DNA of 40,194 nt from Nemertoderma westbladi (GCA_032718475.1 JAUCBJ010003612.1:1-40194); one strand, 5' to 3'; counted from the first letter of the stretch, positions 1 through 11,165 are shown. The notes: generated by a model not told the origin, from the letters alone. Numbers and translations: made by a program.

Positions 1-659
1 AGTACCTACTTCAGAGAGTGGCTAATGCTACGCCACCTAGTGGGGCGATTATCGCATTGCTGTATCTGAAACTAACTATGCAGTGGATGCCAATCCAATG
101 ATTTACTACTGTATATATGTACCGTACTTCGGTTAGTTCTTAGCCAAATTAAATTACAGCCAATGGAATGGTAAAGAATCCCCATCAATTATTATCCTGG
201 AATTTACAATAACCAATACGATACCAGATATTATCTTTTTTATATCGATAGATAAGCAAACCAAGGAACCATCTAACACAATTATTATATTGTAATATTA
301 TTATTATTTCCAATATTCATTAATAATTTCTGTATTAGGCTTACAATGTAATTTATTTAATTATATAGAAGATAAACCGCGAAAACGTCAATTTATTTGT
401 CAATAAAATACAGATATCGGCCTACAGTAGATACAAAATGAAAACGTTTCGGATCCAGTTGTATACAAAGTGTAAAACCACCTACACGTATACTATTACG
501 TTTTGGCGAATGCTTAAATTTAAAACTAAGGTTTTCTCATTTTTATTTACTTATCAATCTATCGGAACTCTTGCTTAGAACGAGTTAATGGCGCAAATTG
601 ACAGCAAACAACAAATATATGGTTAAGTTTAGTTTCTGGTTTACTTAATTTAATTTAAC

Positions 660-717
660 CATTATCCTAACATGGCCAGGTTACAGTGTCGGTGTTTTCT
701 AACCAAAACAATAAACA
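660..717 (-). repeat. MITE-type end motif, copy 1 (reverse orientation)
   Basis: Positions 698-715 are the exact reverse complement of TTTATTGTTTTGGTTAGA. The flanking bases read CAGGTTACAGTGTCGGTGTTTTC, which on the other strand continues as AAAACACCGACACTGTAACCTG. The same order of motifs occurs at 9510, 9673 and 9744, so this is a member of the same dispersed family. Confidence 0.6.
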
Positions 718-1426
718 AAACTTTATTTCAGCAATAACAATAAGATCAGAGCGCAATAGCCCATTCAGTTAATCACAGTCACGATCAATAAGGGTGACTG
801 CAGTTTGCCGGTTTGTGTCTGATCTTTAATTACCCTTCTCTATGACTACTGAAGTACAATGGAAGTTACCTTACAGTATAGGCGAAGGCGTAAAATACCA
901 AAAGTTACACATCACACATCAATGTCAAAGTGAATGTTAAGTTTGCGAAAATTTATTTCCCTGGACCAAAAATTTCACTGCAGCCTATGCATTCTTGACT
1001 TTCAGTATTTGTTTTTGTTTTGGGTAAATGTTTTAAATTGCTAAACGTTTTACTTTATTACATTGTTTTTATCTACTTACATTATAATAATTATTGGGTA
1101 TTGGGTGGACTAAGGGTATGGGTGCACTGCTCTCTAGAAAACGTATACATCATAGTATTAGGCCTATCAATGTTTCAATATTTAATTTATTGTCTGACTA
1201 TATTTTCTTGCATCAGTTTAGGCCGCTTTCACACTATCCAGTCAAAAGAGAAAATACATTAAATATATTATCTTATAGTATAATTATTTCTAGAATGCCT
1301 TTTATAAGTGTAATTCAATGGAACGGTATAATTAATTATCAATAATACTGTACTCTGTAGCTATGATAAATAATAAAATATGTCATTCTATAAATAATTT
1401 AATTATAAGATAATATTTAAGTATTT

Positions 1427-1510
1427 TGTCTTATGACTTTTGACTATTGTCTTTAATGTCTTTTGACTATTGACTGTTGACTTTTGACTATTGACTTTGT
1501 CTTTTGATTC
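1427..1510. repeat. Imperfect TGACTTTTGACTATTG microrepeat
   Basis: About six degenerate copies of a TTTTGACTATTGAC-like word follow one another, with the period drifting around 12-19 bases. It is a small decayed simple repeat with no coding potential. Confidence 0.5.
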
Positions 1511-2334
1511 AATCAAACTATTATCATAATAATAAAACATTTTCATTATTTCGTATTTCAAATACAAATGAAAACAGCAATAAATTATATATATAAAAAT
1601 ATGTATATAAAATATATAATTTCCATTAATCTCAATAATTAAAATTTGTATTTTCAACACTATTGATTGTATTTACATGTATTACAAAATACATTACATG
1701 TATTTTTGCGATATGCGATTTCCGCTTTGTATTTACTTCTTCATTTAAATTGTTTTTTATTATTTATATTAATTTTATAATTATATTTATTCTACTTTGT
1801 ATTGTTGTTGTCCATAAATACCAAGTGTAGTAGTGCTAGTGCCTGTTGTACCGCTACCATGCAAACTAACATTATTTATAACACTTTAGACACCTAACTT
1901 ACTGCATTATACGTTGCTAAGCAACCATGTAAATGCTTGTCTATGCTGTAGTCATCGTCAGCTGCTTGTTAAGTCCTAGCTAGCCTAGCTGCATACTGGC
2001 ATACCTATTGCCTACACGGCTACACCTATGTAACTTGTCCAATCCATACCGTGAACGTGTAACATATTGAATATACTGCAGTACCATACCGGTACGGTAT
2101 TCTGCCTTTCGCTACCCTAGTTATACAACCGGTAACACTACATGATGCAGTAATATTCATGTGAATTATGCAGAATTCAGAGTTTGATGGACTGATGGGT
2201 AGGTATGAGGTAGGTCAGGTTAGGGCCTAGGCCTGGCGGTACGACGATTCGGCTGTGAGGTATCAGCACTTCGCATCGCTCAGTTGCTACGCACCCATCT
2301 CCATTTAACCACTAATAATATAATCTGACAACAC

Positions 2335-3327
2335 ATGCGTCATGCATTTACCGAGAGGCCACAGAGAAGTCAGTGTTGTTGCACTTGTGTTTTCGATATT
2401 GGAGTGGGTTCTGGGGTATTATACTATTGTATACCGGGATCGGCTCGTAGCTGCAAAGTGATTTACGTCCACAGAAAGTTTGAGACGTATCTTCGGAGGT
2501 GTCGACTAAAGTTCCCACTCACCTCAACTCAACCGAATATCTTCCACACGATAATGTTGTCCATTACACCATTACCTGCCATGTTCCCTGTCTTGAAAAG
2601 TTCTTATCGTGAAATCTGTGATATCTCCTCCGCCAGTCCGCTATTGGAACCCAGAGTCATTTTATATTCTGTGGCTTTTCACTTTGCATGTATGACAGAC
2701 ACCCTGTGACATTGCACTGTTGGGAACTTTATCATTTAACTAAATTTTGTATTTTGTTGAATATAACTAATTTATAAATTAAAATAAGAATACATTATTA
2801 TAATTCCCGTCTCCAGTTGCATTTTGTTTTCGCTGAAGATTAACCTTAATTAATGATAATATTGGACCCAGTTGCGTTGACTATTTATATAGCAGATGGA
2901 AATAAATAGATTAGTCATGTTTAAACCATTTCATAATGCTTTATGATATTTAAATATATTACAATGTTATTTAGTTATTAGTTATTTAAATAAATAAAAT
3001 TTATTTTATAATAATAATATATTTCTAATTTGTAATATTCATTTCTGCGTATGTTTTAATTTAATATAAACGGTGATGGGGGGGATGTATCTTATATATT
3101 TAATTTCAATTTTAGTAAATGCGTTTCATATAATTTTGTACTCCAATTTACTTAGGTATCTACTTATCTATCTTAAGTCTTCAACTTTATATATTAATAC
3201 GATTTTGATACGGCGTCCTTATTAAGTGTTTGCGAAAAACTAACTAAACTATATCTCAAATGTCTACCAATTTTATACAATAATATATATAATGACTCTT
3301 CTATTGCCCGTCTGACGTGTTCCCATA
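2335..3327. other. No supported gene; one unassigned open frame at 2335-2709
   Basis: A 124-codon open frame (+) lies at 2335-2709. It has a Cys-rich start and no recognisable domain. Its composition is more balanced than the flanks, so it could be an untranslated or coding exon, or a relic. From 2710 to 3327 the sequence is AT-rich with nothing identifiable. I do not call a gene here. Confidence 0.3.
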
Positions 3328-3574
3328 ATGAACGCGGCATTGGGGTTGAATTCCCCGGGCCAATACGGGGACTTCCGCTGTCCAGAGTCCCCCATTCCCA
3401 GACGGAAGACCGTGGTCCAGCTACTCTCGGAGCGCAGACACAGGCCCCGGCGGTCATCCGACAACTCCTCCCAGGGTAGCGTTACAGTCGGTGTCACATT
3501 AGATAGTCTCGATTTCGGTGACAGAAAGGTTCTGAGGATAGCAGGTTGGTTTGGGTGGAGAAACCGTAGGGTAA
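3328..3574 (+). CDS. Candidate alternative first coding exon (unassigned)
   Basis: An ATG at 3328, preceded by an in-frame TGA 12 bases upstream, opens a frame that stands out as GC-rich in AT-rich surroundings. The product is Arg/Ser-rich (motifs RRHRPRRSSDNSSQGS and LDFGDRKVLRIAGWFGWRNRR), like the variable heads of plakin isoforms, but I recognise no domain. It runs into overlapping donors, GTAAGTAAGT at 3571-3580. Ending at 3574 gives phase 1, the phase required by the exon at 12129; ending at 3570 gives phase 0 and would not fit. Membership in the spectraplakin gene is an inference from position, strand and phase only. It could equally belong to another gene or a relic. Confidence 0.3.
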
Positions 3575-3615
3575 GTAAGTATAATAAATAGTAAAGGAAA
3601 GTCCTATATCACCAG

Positions 3616-3642
3616 ACACCCCCCAAACCCTTTGGGGGGTGT
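3616..3642. other. Perfect 12-bp hairpin
   Basis: ACACCCCCCAAA (3616-3627), a CCC loop, then TTTGGGGGGTGT (3631-3642) form a perfect 12-bp inverted repeat with a 3-base loop. It lies just after the candidate exon at 3328-3574. There is no T-run or gene end beside it to make it a terminator, and in an animal genome it is more likely a repeat end or chance palindrome. Confidence 0.6.
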
Positions 3643-4570
3643 AAACGCAACACCGGAAGCAGGGACAACCGGTTTAGAACTATTGTCTGTTTTGGCTGTC
3701 GGTTGTTGGCCAAGCGTTACATCCCTCCTTTGGCTAATGATGTCGCTCGTACGTAAGTCGCGTACACGCGTGCAGAAATCCCAACCCGAACTATTAAATT
3801 TAAATAAAGTAAATGCCATACATAGAAAAATTATAAATAATACAACTTGTATGTTTAACTACAGCATTCACAATATTCTATATTGGATTGACGCCAAGTA
3901 TTTCGACTTTGCCCTATAAGCCAAGGTATATATAGATTTCTAGTCGTCATAATCCGTACTTTATACATCAAGGGTGTCCAGGAGTGGCAATATGATACCG
4001 CTATGGCAGGCCTTTATTGTTATATAACAAAAACATCTTCTTATCGCGCTATAATAGCATTTATTTGAGGAAGTAGGATTCGGATATAGTATTTTTCTCA
4101 TCTTTGTATTTGTAATTTACTTTGCGCGCATATTTAGTCACCCAATGTATCTCTATGTTCCTTGAAATCGTTTGAAGATATTTGCCAAATGAATAATGTA
4201 ATTTTGGCAATGGTTCAGTGGCTACTGTAATTCAGTTCAGCCTATAAGTGTCATTATTACTGTAGTACAATGGGAATGCTATACAACTGTACATTTATAA
4301 TGTTGTTATTGTGTAATTCGTCATGTCTAGATATATTCACTTTGGCTGAGTAAGTTACTGCATTATTACTCGGTTGTATCTTGTGCCAGGACATGACGGA
4401 TAATTATTAAGATGCCTATAACTGGTACTGCATACATTAACTATATGTCGTATAACAATGGACCCCAGTGAGTCTAAGAGGTTTATTGAACGGACTTATG
4501 ATAATTCAGTCCGCAGAATTGCTGGTTAGTCATTTACTAATGATCCGGATTACCAATAGCGTATTAATTG
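3643..4570. other. Non-coding stretch
   Basis: I see no exon, RNA gene or structured repeat here. Composition is AT-rich with short chance open frames only. It may be an intron or intergenic. Confidence 0.4.
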
Positions 4571-4576
4571 TAATTT

Positions 4577-4670
4577 GGGGCGAGCCACGTGCAATGCGAA
4601 ACCTTCGCGAACAACTAACTTGTGGGGCGAGCCACGAAGTTGGCGGTGCCTTAGCGAACAGACACTGTTT
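4577..4670 (+). repeat. Two adjacent copies of a GGGGCGAGCCACG element head
   Basis: GGGGCGAGCCACG occurs at 4577 and again at 4624, each followed by a variable stretch and a CCTT(A/C)GCG word. The same head occurs at 8123, where it marks the left border of the insertion that splits the LINE. This looks like the end of a dispersed mobile element family, here as truncated copies. I cannot name the family. Confidence 0.45.
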
Positions 4671-4689
4671 GGGGCAGGGGCGGCGCTAG

Positions 4690-5409
4690 ACCAAGAGAAG
4701 TGGGGGGGTGTAAGTCAATTTGCACCTCAAATTGAAATTGCACCGACTTAAATTGAAACGGTTCAACTGTACATGTATTAGTAATAATTTATATTAGGGA
4801 TTAATACAAAATAATTATTAATTTCATGGTAAAAAAGTAGAACTTTTTCACTATTATCGAGGTATTTTTATTTACCGAACGCAAGCAAGATTAATAAAGG
4901 GTCGAGATAATATTGAAAAAAAGATTATAGATTAGATTATAGATCGCCTTGTGCCCCTTACTCAATGTTCAATAATTTTTAGTGTTCTCGAATATTTATT
5001 ACGTAACTAGAGAACCGCTTAACTACATAAACCAATATTTTATATTGAGTTCCGTTTTGGAGTACACCTTGCGGTTGCAGACACTAAAGTTGCAATAACT
5101 TTTAAGTTTGTGAATGGATTATGATAAATTTTCGTGCAAACATTTTCTACGTCGATGCTCTTTCAACACATGTAATAAAATTTAAGAAATTCCAACAAAA
5201 ATATTTTAATTTACTTTTTCGCCGGGAAAAAAGTAAAATCAATGCAATCCTATATGGTTTACTTTTTTCCTTAGAGAATAAATTTTCCATATGAAACTTT
5301 TTCTCCCGATTTTGGGGTATATTCGAGCGAGAAAGTAACAATTTAAGAATAAAATATTATATTTTTATGCGGTGGTTATTTTAATAGTATTGTAAATTTT
5401 TATTAAATT
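4690..5409. other. AT-rich non-coding stretch
   Basis: No gene, RNA or clear repeat is visible. A near-palindromic stretch around 5205-5300 alternates AAAAAAGTAAA and TTTACTTTTTT words and resembles a decayed inverted repeat. Confidence 0.4.
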
Positions 5410-5419
5410 GTTACTACTA

Positions 5420-7082
5420 CTAGGTCGAGCGAACTCGGACAGTGGGAATGAGATCCTTCCAGGCTTCCCGATTCTCCATAGTTGTCGCAATTTCGTTTCT
5501 CCCAAGTTCAGTATCCCTTTCAAGTTGATCTATATATGTTATGGCCGGTCGTCCACGACTACGCTTTCCATGAGTTGGTTGCCAGAAAAGTAGATCTGGT
5601 ATGACCTCGTCTTTACTTCGCCAGCAGTGCCCATTGAATCTTAATCTGCGTTCACGGAGGGTGGTTGATACAGGTGGTATTGTACCATAAAGTTCGGCGT
5701 TTGTCATGTGTTGTCTCCAGCTGATGTTTAGGGCTGCCCTTAGTAGTCTTGTGTAGCAAGCATCAATTCGTTGTTCAAGTGATTTAGTCAGTGTCCAGGT
5801 CTCACCCCCGTATAAAAATACACTTTCCACTGTGGCTCGAAAGAACTTAGTCTTCAGGTGCCTGGAGAGATCTGATTTCCAGGTGGCATCCATTTTTGAT
5901 AGAGCTACCCAAGCCTTTGCTTTCCTAACTTCTATGTCCTTTTTGCTACTCTCTATCCATGATCCAAGGTACTGGAAGTCGTCAACCTTCCTTAGTTGAT
6001 TATTGTCAATGGTTGTCAAGTTTCCATCAACATTAAAGGTCATGAATTCGGTCTTGGTAGCATTTATATGCAATCCAACCTCCTTAGCAGCCCTCTCCAC
6101 TTTATTTAGTAGAAGCTGTGCATCTGCTAGGGTATTAGAGAGCAGGGCGATGTCATCCGCAAAGTCGGTGTCTGTGACTGTAGTTGCCGGATATCTACTA
6201 CTTCTGCGTTCTTGAAGTGTGACTCCCAGGTCTTCACCCTTTGTGGCTGTCCTCATTGCGTAATCCAGCACAATTACAAATAGTAATGGTGCTAATGTGT
6301 CACCTTGCAGTACCCCAGCCAGGATGGAGAAAAACTCAGTTTCACCATCTGGTGAGAGTACCTGCGCTTCTGTGTCACAATATAACAATCCAATGCCAGC
6401 AACAATTACCTCTGGTATTCCATAAGCTCTTAGGATTTCAAGCATTTTGCCTCTATGGATGGAGTCGAATGCCTTCTTGAAGTCCGCAAAAGTCATGACT
6501 GCGGGGAGATTCTTTGACTTAATTCCTTCAATAGTCTCCGTAGTGCAAGTATCTGAGCTATTGTTGATCTACTTGGTCGAAATCCGTTTTGGCTCTTACG
6601 CAGTAGTTTCTCTATGTGAGGCCTAATCCTATATAGAATCATTTTATTGTATATTTTGGCAGCTACAACAAGCAGACAGATCCTACGATAGTTGTTGGTA
6701 TACTGAGGTCTCCTTTCTTGGGGAGAGGCTTTAGTTGACCTTTAGTCCAAATTGGTGGTGGCTTTTCCCCTTTTAACATCCGGTTGCAAACATTCAATAA
6801 TGGTCTGTTTAGCACTCCTGTTTTCCATACCTCCGCTGGGATTTCATCTAATCCACTCGCTTTATTATTGGACATGCTTTTAATGCTTCTTTGGAGTTCG
6901 GCAGGTGTGAAGTCCCCTGTTTCTATAGGTAGTGTCTTGTCATATATTTTCCTTGTAGGGCTGACCTCGATGTTTGGTGGCTGCCCAAGCAAGTTGCTGA
7001 AGTGATTTTTCCACTTCCCAACACGTTCTTCAGGACTATCGGCTTTGAGGCACCCCTTTGCACAACTTTTCCGACCAGATAC
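5420..7082 (-). pseudogene. LINE reverse transcriptase domain (broken)
   Basis: The polymerase blocks appear in order on the minus strand: NNKASGLDEIPAEVWK (near 6860), LPKKGDLSIPT, then after a frame change NYRRICLLVVAAKIYNK and NGFRPSRST (6680-6500), and after a second shift FADFKKAFDSIHR, AGVLQGDTLAPLLF and the catalytic FADDIAL (near 6150). The C-terminal part carries YLGSWI, FLYGGETWTLT, FNGHCWR and RSRGRPAITYIDQL, typical of RTE-like elements. Key Asp residues are intact but the frame is not, so no protein is expected. It lies antisense to and upstream of the spectraplakin exons. Confidence 0.88.
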
Positions 7083-8117
7083 CTAATTTACAGTTTGCCA
7101 GGTAAGTCTTGATTGTTGCTGTATGTGAGCAGTTGTAATTGCTTCAATTTTATCCTGTATGTACTTTTCCTGGCTGATGTTGTAGGCCAATTTAAGATCG
7201 TCCTTAGCTTTCTCAACCTTGTTAATGTTTTCTGTTGTTGGTTGTTCGGTTTTAACTTTGTAGGCTATCTTAAGATATTCTCTCTTACAAGTAACCTCAG
7301 AGTTTTGCCATGGCAAATACTGTTTTCGTTTGGGTTTCTGGGGGATATGCCTCTTAGCTGATTCCTTGTGGGCTGTTATTATATTCTGGTATATTGAATC
7401 GGTGGACTGATCTTCATCCATTGACTGAAGTGCTTCAAAGCGGTTTTGAACTTCTACTGTATAAGCATCCTTTACAGCATTGTCAGTTCTGAGTTTTTCC
7501 CAGTCATATTTGATTTGCTTGCTTGTCCTGGGTTTGCTGGCTCTCAAACTGAGTCTGATCTCTGCAGTCACAATTCTGTGGTCCGAACCAATTAGGTTGA
7601 ACGAGCTGTATTCCTCGCAGTTAATCATGCTGTTTCTCCACTTTTTGTTTATAAGGATGTAATCCATTTGTGCTTTGGTTCCATTAGGGTATTGAAAGGT
7701 CCATAGCTTCCCCTTACTCTTTTCGAATGTGTTGTTTGTTGGTATCAATTCACATTCTTCCATTACGTCTAAAAGTAAGTACCCATTTCTGTTAGAACTG
7801 GTGTTATAGGTGTAACCCTTGATTTCTTCTGGGCCAATTTGCGCATTCAGGTCACCAGCAGTGACTTTAACATTGTGTTTCGGAATGTCCTTTATAAGTC
7901 TAGTCAGGTCTTCATAAAACTTACTGCTTGTTCTGGCTCTGAGGCATTGGTTGGACTGTAGCAACATATAACTGTTGTCTTGGGATTCCCATCAAATGTT
8001 GCGATCATAACCCTGGAATTTATAGATTCGATGTTGTTTAGGGTCTTAAGTGCAAATGGGCTTAGCAGAATTCCTACTCCACCAATTGATGCATTGGCCG
8101 AGTTTCTTACTGCTGAG
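7083..8117 (-). pseudogene. LINE endonuclease domain (broken)
   Basis: This is the nicking endonuclease of the LINE, which in active relatives cuts target DNA to prime reverse transcription. The first part (8117 to about 7920) carries ANASIGGVGILLS and CCYSPTNAS. After a frame change the second part carries GDLNAQIG, with the catalytic Asp and Asn, then QMDYIL and the terminal GSDHRIV with the Ser-Asp-His catalytic signature. A basic linker of about 120 residues follows. A TAG at 7083-7085 interrupts the frame, which continues directly into the reverse transcriptase. Confidence 0.85.
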
Positions 8118-8122
8118 CTTGT

Positions 8123-8345
8123 GGGGCGAGCCACGAAGTGAGTGAGCCTTAGCGTAGTGGTACCATTAATCAACCTGTCGTTCTGTCGTTCTGTCGCGTT
8201 TTTTTTTCAGTATTTTATTTTAAACGTTAATAACTCGGCCAATCCTTGATGAAATCTATCCAAACTTGGTACACATGTTGTTTGGCAAAAGTTTGAAAAT
8301 TTTCCAAGTAGAATTTGCGTGGGGCCTTCGTGCAGCATCAGTGTA
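8123..8345 (+). repeat. Short element at the left end of the insertion
   Basis: It starts with the GGGGCGAGCCACGAAG head shared with 4577 and 4624, includes a (GTCGTTCT)n run near 8177-8197 and a T-run. It ends near 8345 with CGTGGGGCCTTCGTGCAGCA, whose counterpart sits inverted at the right border of the 3.37-kb insertion. It may be a complete small element or the terminal part of the larger one. Confidence 0.4.
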
Positions 8346-8623
8346 ACTGTTATTGCAGTTATAATACATTTGTTTATCCAAATTTAAAATGCGTTAAATT
8401 ATTATTACTGTAGGATAAATCAGCTGGGTTTTCTGACAAATTTTGCAATTCTGCATGTAGGCCTACCATGTGTACCGGTACTGTCAGGCTGTACTCAATC
8501 CCTGAATCGAGAATCCTGCAAAGCTATATACTGTTAGGTATATTGCTGTATTGGGGTGGGGTTAGGAATAATCCATTTGTTTTAGCATTGAACTGTTGAA
8601 TCCCCTTATTTATTATAAAACCA

Positions 8624-9154
8624 TTGGAAATATTCGCAAATGCCGCTCCATTACTGTCTGAAACGCTCCCGACAGTCCGATGTATCTGGACCCGAGCAGC
8701 CGAGTTGCTTCAAGAGGTGATTAACGGGGGAATACTACGGAATTGCTTGTTTGTCAGTACGATTCTATTTGGGTATTTACTACACTCAGACACTGGGAAT
8801 ACGGCGGTCAGTCAGATCGTAATGCGGGCCACTGCCAAGTTCCTCATGCCTCACTCCGGTCACCCACCTTGGAGTGCGGTGGGAAGAGTCCCACTTACTG
8901 ACATACGTCGACGACTGGACGAATCGACGAGGATTGCGATCTGGGTTTAGCGGCGGCCCGGATCCTGGGATCGCCTGGGGGAAATGGTTGAACGTTGGGC
9001 AGACGTTATCGCACTGGATTACGTTCTCTGTGACGCGAAAGTGTGAAGCGAATTCGTTGTCGAATTGGGTCGGAAGCTGCGGGAATTCTACTGTTCTACG
9101 GGAGTAAACCGCAGCGGTCCGGTGTCTACGGACGGATACTACTGGGATAAGCAG
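8624..9154 (+). pseudogene. Decayed coding stretch, function unknown
   Basis: Reading from 8624 in one frame gives about 177 codons of protein-like sequence interrupted by only two stops, TAG near 8951 and TGA near 9044. The text after the first stop (GSWDRLGEMVERWADVIALDYVL) and after the second (SEFVVELGRKLREFYCSTGV) looks like soluble protein. It ends in AAGCAG|GTATTT at 9154, a possible splice donor. GC content is well above the surroundings. The minus strand is also open for 181 codons (8786-9331), but that reading has no convincing features. It is probably a captured exon or an element-encoded relic inside the insertion. I do not recognise the family. Confidence 0.35.
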
Positions 9155-9367
9155 GTATTTCGATCGAGTTTCTCGTATTCTCGATGCTCGAGGCGGATAG
9201 AGAGTTGGTTGTGTTGGGCGGTGTTGTTCAATTCTATCAAACATATTAAATAATTGGTAAAATAATAAAAACACACCAGATAAAGATACTGAGCTTATGG
9301 TAAAGATATAGGCCGAACTTACAATTTCCAAATAGATTGTTCATATAATAAATATATTTTTGGTATT

Positions 9368-9900
9368 TGATTTCAAGATAGGGGGGGGGGGGGGGGGGGG
9401 GGGGGGACTGGACGCAATAAAAATTCATCCCTCTCCAGGGGAAATTGGACGCAAATAACAACAGCTGATTACTCTCAAAAATAAAACTAACCTGTTCTAT
9501 TGTGTTTACTTTATTGTTTTGGTTAAAATAACGTGCCACTGTAACCTGCTCCTTTCCCAAAATTGAGAAATTAATATTGAGGCGAGTTATAGTTCATATG
9601 CGTACCTCTGGTATTTTCGTATTGCAAAAATAAGACTATAAGTATGAAATACCCTATGTTATTGAGATATTGTTTATTGTTTTGGTTAGAAAAGCCCACC
9701 ACTGTAACCTGCTCCTTTCCGTTAATTAAGTAATGGAGATTAGTTTATTGTTTTGGTTAGAAAACACCACCACTGTGACCTGCTTCTTTTGCCAGAGGTA
9801 CGCATATGAACGATAACCTTGAGGCGGGATATTAATTCGCCAAGATGGGATTTGCGTCCAGTCCCCCCCCCCCCCCCCCCCCTCCTATCTCTTGATTTCA
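9368..9900. mobile_element. MITE-like element with poly-G/poly-C terminal repeats
   Basis: The left end (9368-9416) reads TTGATTTCAAGATA, 26 G, then ACTGGACGCAA. The right end (9852-9900) is its inverse: TTGCGTCCAGT, 20 C, TCCTATCTCTTGATTTCA. Inside, a second inverted pair of about 45 bp (9570-9612 and 9796-9840, sharing CATATGCGTACCTCTGG) is nested, and the TTTATTGTTTTGGTTAGA motif occurs three times. There is no ORF, so it is non-autonomous. The homopolymers form part of the terminal repeat, not a random simple repeat. Confidence 0.65.
9510..9790 (+). repeat. Three direct copies of the TTTATTGTTTTGGTTAG motif
   Basis: Copies begin at 9510, 9673 and 9744. Each is followed by a variable AAAA..C spacer, then CCACTGT(A/G)ACCTGCT(C/T)CTTT. 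The extended unit is about 48 bases and matches the reverse copy at 660-717. Confidence 0.65.
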
Positions 9901-10769
9901 CTAAAAAATAGAATACATTGCATTTTACTGTTATAATTACTGTATTGAATAAAATAATTAATTGATTGTTTATTAAACCGTGCTAAGCACGTTGAACTGG
10001 AGCTCTAACAATTCCCCACTAGCGGCAGACAGGAACTGTAAAAGTCTCTGTAGAATTTCTAATTAAGCAATGCTCTTAGGTAACTACTACTAAATTTCAG
10101 ATGAATCTGATCGTTGGTTCTATAATTACAGCTATTTTTACGTTTCTGTTAATTCGCCCCCTAGCGGCAGACCGGGGAACTGTAGAAGTCTGTCTGTGTG
10201 TAGAATTTCTAAATTTTTTATAGACTACATGAGTACCAAGTTTGGTTCCATTTCATCCATGATTGACCGACTTATTAGCGTTCAAACATTCCTGCCACAA
10301 ACATAGCCAGAGGCAGCCACAAACGAATAAAAGCTGCAGGAACTCGAGCGATAATTAATTTATTAATTATTAAATACTGTTTCAATTAAATTCTTTACGA
10401 AAATCTAGTCATCTTCTTTTAAATATGGACCCTGCATTCGTGGAAAATATAATATTTGATAATTCATCAGTCAGCCTACGCTAATTTCACGGCAAGTCCT
10501 TGTCATGGCCTGTGTGTAGTAGGCCATGGTACCACCCTACTACCGGTACCGGCTGACCGCGTGACCGGTGGCAACTAGCACTTCAGCACTTGCACAGCAA
10601 CAGCACTACCGGCGATACACAGGTTGAAATTTATGTAGAGTTTGCTCAACAGTACAGATATAAAATAGTTATCTAAATTATATATATTACTATTGACAAG
10701 TATTGAAATATATACCGTTATTCGTGTTATCAGTATTTGCAACATCTGACATTGAAGAGGTGAAAGAAG
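9901..10769. other. Non-coding part of the insertion, with a 60-bp direct repeat
   Basis: Two diverged direct copies of about 55-65 bases occur at 10010-10063 and 10150-10214. They share CCTAGCGGCAGAC, GGAACTGTA, AAGTCT and GTAGAATTTCTAA. The rest (to 10769) is AT-rich without an ORF. A CCGGTACC-like palindromic stretch lies near 10535-10565. Confidence 0.5.
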
Positions 10770-11165
10770 ATGAATACCGGCACTCAACAAAACCAACGCT
10801 TATCACAGGTCGGTATGGTTACCTCGAAACCGGCGCGACTGTCCACTCGAATACAACTTCAAAACACAAACGCCAACAATAAACTGAAAGCGAATCGAAC
10901 GTCTTCAGAAGAATCTGTCATTGGGACGAAGAAAAGGAAGCCGAAACCACGGGAATGGACCACAGCTAAGATTGAATGCTCCCATTGTCAGAGTTCCTGG
11001 ACCGAAATTGAAACACCAATTGCCGATGGGCTTGATCTCTCAAACCAAAACTTCCTCTGCGGGGTTTGCGTGGCAGTAAAGATTGAAAGTCTGGAAGCTG
11101 GCATCCCTAGGTATTATTATTATAAAGAGCGTCAGCCTGCGTTTAATAAATATATTTTAATATAA
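10770..11165 (+). CDS. Small Cys-rich ORF, possibly element-encoded
   Basis: ATG at 10770 (AAGATGA context) opens 131 codons. The first 65 residues are basic and polar (TKKRKPKPREW). A CSHC...CGVC pair near residues 72-99 is spaced like a zinc-binding finger and loosely recalls the PHD-like finger found in ORF1 proteins of some LINEs (W and FLC positions fit; some expected ligands are missing). From about residue 114 the frame enters an AT-rich (TAT)n stretch and looks artificial. A second open piece in another frame at 11150-11296 (EAYNEDEYCIDYIP) may be its broken continuation. No function is assigned. Confidence 0.35.
   Translation: MNTGTQQNQRLSQVGMVTSKPARLSTRIQLQNTNANNKLKANRTSSEESVIGTKKRKPKPREWTTAKIECSHCQSSWTEIETPIADGLDLSNQNFLCGVCVAVKIESLEAGIPRYYYYKERQPAFNKYILI

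Larger units (their letters stand above)
1..2334. other. AT-rich non-coding stretch
   Basis: I see no convincing gene here. The open frames are short, AT-driven and without recognisable motifs. Two local items are listed separately: a MITE-type motif at 698-715 and a run of imperfect TTTTGACTATTGAC-like repeats near 1427-1510. A few CA/TA-rich and palindromic stretches (for example around 2085-2100, ACCGGTACGGT-like) look like decayed repeats. It may be intergenic, or a 5' intron of the spectraplakin gene. Confidence 0.5.
5410..8122 (-). mobile_element. RTE-like LINE retrotransposon, 3' part, inactive
   Basis: This minus-strand non-LTR element encodes an apurinic-type endonuclease followed by reverse transcriptase, without RNase H or integrase. 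That layout, plus a very short 3' end right after the ORF with a (TAG)3-TAA tail (5410-5423), suits the RTE group. Clade assignment is by general resemblance. The ORF is broken by frame changes near 7920, 6690 and 6485 and by an in-frame TAG at 7083-7085, so the copy is dead. Its 5' border at 8122 abuts foreign sequence. The missing 5' piece lies at 11497-11680 in the same orientation. Confidence 0.85.

Noticed and set aside
3616-3642. Transcription terminator
   Set aside because: An intrinsic terminator is not expected in an animal pol II setting, and no T-run or gene end adjoins the hairpin.
8786-9331. 181-codon minus-strand gene
   Set aside because: The + strand reading of the same segment has more protein-like text and an exon-like end; the minus frame shows no domain or motif.
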